Positions 61,857 to 64,000 of a stretch of 64,000 nucleotides of DNA are shown here, one piece after another (position 1 is the first letter of the stretch; every line of letters starts with the position of its first letter). The DNA lies in contig NZ_CP034593.1 of assembly GCF_003971195.1 (NCBI RefSeq), positions 1,674,001 to 1,738,000 on the forward strand, in the 5' to 3' direction. The notes beneath the pieces were generated by a model that ran no database searches, was not told where the DNA came from, and worked only from the letters and a program-made list of their open reading frames with translations. Position numbers and translations under genes: made by a program. This DNA comes from Flaviflexus ciconiae. Lineage in GTDB: Bacteria; Actinomycetota; Actinomycetes; Actinomycetales; Actinomycetaceae.

Positions 61857-62714
61857 TTAGTCGCCGAGGATCTTGCGGAGTTCTGCTGCCTTTGTTTCGC
61901 TGATTTTCATGCGGGCCAGGGCGCGCTCGGTGGTGGCTAGCGCGAGCGCGCGGTATGACTCTTGGGTTTGCGGATGGTCGGCAAGGACCTCGAGGTGCTT
62001 CTCGAGAGTAACGCCGTCCCCGCGTACGATTGGGCCGGTCAGGAGGGCTTCGCCCGACCGCAGTGCCCCATCGAGGCTGGCCGTTGCGAGCGGTGAGAGG
62101 AAGGTACCGGGATCGGTGATCCCCACGTCCTCGAGGAGCCGCATCGCCTGGGTGACAACGGTGACGAGGTGGTTGCCGCCATGAGCAAGTGCCGCGTGGT
62201 AGAGGCCCCTCTTGTCGTTATCGACCTCAACGGGAACCCCCTCCATCTCGCTCACGAGGGCATGCGCAATGGGGAGGATCGTTGCCGGACCGGATACCCC
62301 AAACGGACATCCCACCAGCCGTGCCAGATCAAGGGAGGTTCCGGTGAAGGTCATGGCGGGGTGGATGGCAAGGCCCAGTGCTCCGAGCGAGGTGGCGGGC
62401 TCGAGGACCTCGGTTCCGACGCTACCTGCGGTGTGAACGAGCAGCTGCCCGCTTTGCCATGCCTTCATCTTCGCCAGCCCGGAAACAATGCCGGGGAGCT
62501 CGCTGTCGGGCACCGCAAGGAGAACCAGTTCGCAGGTGCGGACGATCTCTTCCACGTCTTGGAGGGGAACTCCCGGGAGAAGCATTTCGGCCCGGTCAAT
62601 CGACTCTTCGGAACGCGCGTGGGCCGCGACCAGCGTGTGTCCGGCTCTGCCGAGCGCGGCCCCAAGGACAGCGCCGACTTTACCTGCGGAGATAATGCCG
62701 ATTCCGAGTTTCAC
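61857..62714 (-). CDS. Rossmann/DUF2520 dehydrogenase-like protein
   Basis: 285 residues from GTG at 62714, whose first bases overlap the upstream stop (GTGA). N-terminal IGIISAGKVGAVLGAALGRAGH is an NAD(P)-binding motif, followed by VLLAVPDSELPGIV; the C-terminal half is the helical DUF2520 domain (LYHAALAHGGNHLVTVV). The protein family resembles ketopantoate reductase and is repeatedly found next to panC in actinobacteria, suggesting a part in pantothenate synthesis, not proven here. Confidence 0.85.
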   Translation of the reverse strand: MKLGIGIISAGKVGAVLGAALGRAGHTLVAAHARSEESIDRAEMLLPGVPLQDVEEIVRTCELVLLAVPDSELPGIVSGLAKMKAWQSGQLLVHTAGSVGTEVLEPATSLGALGLAIHPAMTFTGTSLDLARLVGCPFGVSGPATILPIAHALVSEMEGVPVEVDNDKRGLYHAALAHGGNHLVTVVTQAMRLLEDVGITDPGTFLSPLATASLDGALRSGEALLTGPIVRGDGVTLEKHLEVLADHPQTQESYRALALATTERALARMKISETKAAELRKILGD

Positions 62715-64000
62715 GAAACTCCCACTCTTTCCGCCCACTGGTCAATTGATTCCCTGTCGTTGCGGGCGCGGGCTTCCAAGCCAATGTTGCGTTCTTCTTC
62801 AAGGAGGCCATGCACCTGCGTCAAACCAAAGTTCTTACCCTCCCAGTGGATCGTGCCGGACACGAGCGACAGCCGGCACGTTGCCAGGCCCAGCTTTCGC
62901 TGGATGGGGCCCTGGGTGGCTTTCAGTCCCTGCCAGTGGCCGTGGAACGCCACTGTCATGCTCCGGCTAGCCCAGCCGTCGCGAAGGACCGCCACGGTTC
63001 TCGTGAGGGCAATACCGTTCCGCTTACGACGAAGCGGATCTAGCCACCTCGATTTCCTGGGCGGCGCCACGAAGAAAGCAGACGGGCCCTTGCCGACGAG
63101 CGCATCGTCGAAAAACTCTTGCAGGTTGTCCACACCGATATCGGGAACGATCGTCCACAGCAGATCAAGGGCCTCGGCGCGTGTGCCCACGGGCATGATC
63201 ACGCTCCGCATGAGCATCGTACTTGCATTGTCGGAATCCTTGGAGATCGAGCCGGCGACCAGTACCTCCACCTGCCACCAGTCTTTCCCGCGCCACAGCA
63301 GGAACTGACTGACCTTAACGGCGTGGATCCGCCTGGGCGGGATTGTCTGCGTCGTTGTTGTGGTCAGGCCGCGTCTCACCCGGATCCCATCGGCTGTGAG
63401 GAACAGCTGGAGGCCGTGGTTGAGGTTGAACTGGCCCCATCCCACCGCCACGGCACCACCGAGGGCAACAATGATGCCGATGGAGAAGGACTCATCAAAG
63501 AGGAAAACGGGAATGAGGATGATGGCAATACCGCCGATGATGCCCAGAACTGTCCCGGACCGGAGCATCGAGCCGAGGAGCACCTTGGTGGGGAGCCGAT
63601 AGAACGGCTTCTCTCCCTGGTAAGCGTCGTCAGGGTCGTACAGGTTCGGCAGGTCGCGGTCCTCAACCTGGAACTCTTGCCCGGTTCGAGCTGCCGTGGC
63701 AATCCGCAGAATCTCCCCGCGTAGCCGCTGTATCTCGTTCATCTTCAGCAAGCCAAGGGAAAGATCGTCTCCGCTGGTGGAGGCGGAGTCGATGACGATT
63801 GCTCCGAGTCCAACAATCCGGGGAATGATTCCCTGCTTGATCTCCACGGACTGGATGCGATCCCACCGCACGTGGCGATGCGTGCCGGAGATAATGCCCG
63901 AACGATAGTGAATTCCTGAAGGGGCAAGAACGTAGCGCTGTTTGCGCCAGAAAACCCAGGCCACCAGAACAACAAGAAGCGATAGGCCAACGAGGACCGC
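62711..64000 (-). CDS. PH-domain (bPH2, YdbT-like) membrane protein, 3' part
   Basis: The start lies beyond the right edge; 429 residues are visible. Two bacterial PH domains are seen: YVLAPSGIHYRSGIISGTHRHVRWDRIQSVEI near the start and LTADGIRVRRGLTTTTTQTIPPRRIHAVKV in the middle. Hydrophobic pairs before (AVLVGLSLLVVLVAWVF) and between them are membrane helices. A third PH-like stretch may lie near the C-terminus (LGLATCRLSLVSGTIHW). YdbT-type proteins are membrane-linked and of poorly known function. The stop overlaps the DUF2520 start. Confidence 0.85.
   Translation of the reverse strand, partial: AVLVGLSLLVVLVAWVFWRKQRYVLAPSGIHYRSGIISGTHRHVRWDRIQSVEIKQGIIPRIVGLGAIVIDSASTSGDDLSLGLLKMNEIQRLRGEILRIATAARTGQEFQVEDRDLPNLYDPDDAYQGEKPFYRLPTKVLLGSMLRSGTVLGIIGGIAIILIPVFLFDESFSIGIIVALGGAVAVGWGQFNLNHGLQLFLTADGIRVRRGLTTTTTQTIPPRRIHAVKVSQFLLWRGKDWWQVEVLVAGSISKDSDNASTMLMRSVIMPVGTRAEALDLLWTIVPDIGVDNLQEFFDDALVGKGPSAFFVAPPRKSRWLDPLRRKRNGIALTRTVAVLRDGWASRSMTVAFHGHWQGLKATQGPIQRKLGLATCRLSLVSGTIHWEGKNFGLTQVHGLLEEERNIGLEARARNDRESIDQWAERVGVS

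Overview
The window reads as chromosomal DNA of a GC-rich but not extreme actinobacterium, most likely an Actinomycetales member near Actinomycetaceae. Pointers are a 32-residue bS22-type ribosomal protein, a BldC-like regulator, an Rv2747-type N-acetylglutamate synthase, a radA/mutY neighbourhood, a panD-panC-DUF2520-PH block next to lysS, and frequent GTG/TTG starts.

Layout. 0-10.8 kb is housekeeping: a ResB/CcdA/ResA cytochrome c maturation set, a MarR regulator, a glutaredoxin, bS22, a BldC-like protein, a KtrB/KtrA potassium pair, radA, a charged membrane protein, mutY and an ArgA-like acetyltransferase. 10.8-50.2 kb is a large sugar-alcohol/sugar catabolic island. It holds eight FGGY carbohydrate kinases (glpK, two araB-type, five of uncertain substrate), four zinc-dependent polyol dehydrogenases, two GpsA-like dehydrogenases, an AraM-like dehydrogenase, a D-2-hydroxyacid dehydrogenase, deoC, AraD and FucA-like class II aldolase/epimerases, four HAD phosphatases, an SMP-30 lactonase-like protein and SorC, DeoR and GntR regulators. 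No ABC, PTS or MFS transporter is recognisable; one unassigned polytopic membrane protein (44.8-45.8 kb) is the only transport candidate. 50.4-64 kb returns to core functions: Kup, lysS, glpABC, two small related membrane proteins, panD, panC, a DUF2520 protein and a PH-domain membrane protein.

How the genes may work together. Two chemistries are mixed. In 'oxidise first' units a zinc dehydrogenase makes a ketose that an FGGY kinase phosphorylates. In 'phosphorylate first' units an FGGY kinase is followed by a GpsA-like or AraM-like dehydrogenase acting on the alditol phosphate. AraD, the FucA-like aldolase and DeoC would pass products to the pentose phosphate pathway or to triose phosphates. 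GlpK plus GlpABC covers glycerol. The DHA kinase route is broken: only the last codons of dhaK remain, joined head-to-head to a gntR lacking its 5' end.

Data quality. Eleven genes carry a single-base loss, mostly in short G or C runs, and restoring one base repairs each. This pattern points to homopolymer errors rather than eleven pseudogenes, so those genes are given as frame-corrected spans. No tRNA, rRNA, CRISPR array, insertion sequence or prophage was recognised.
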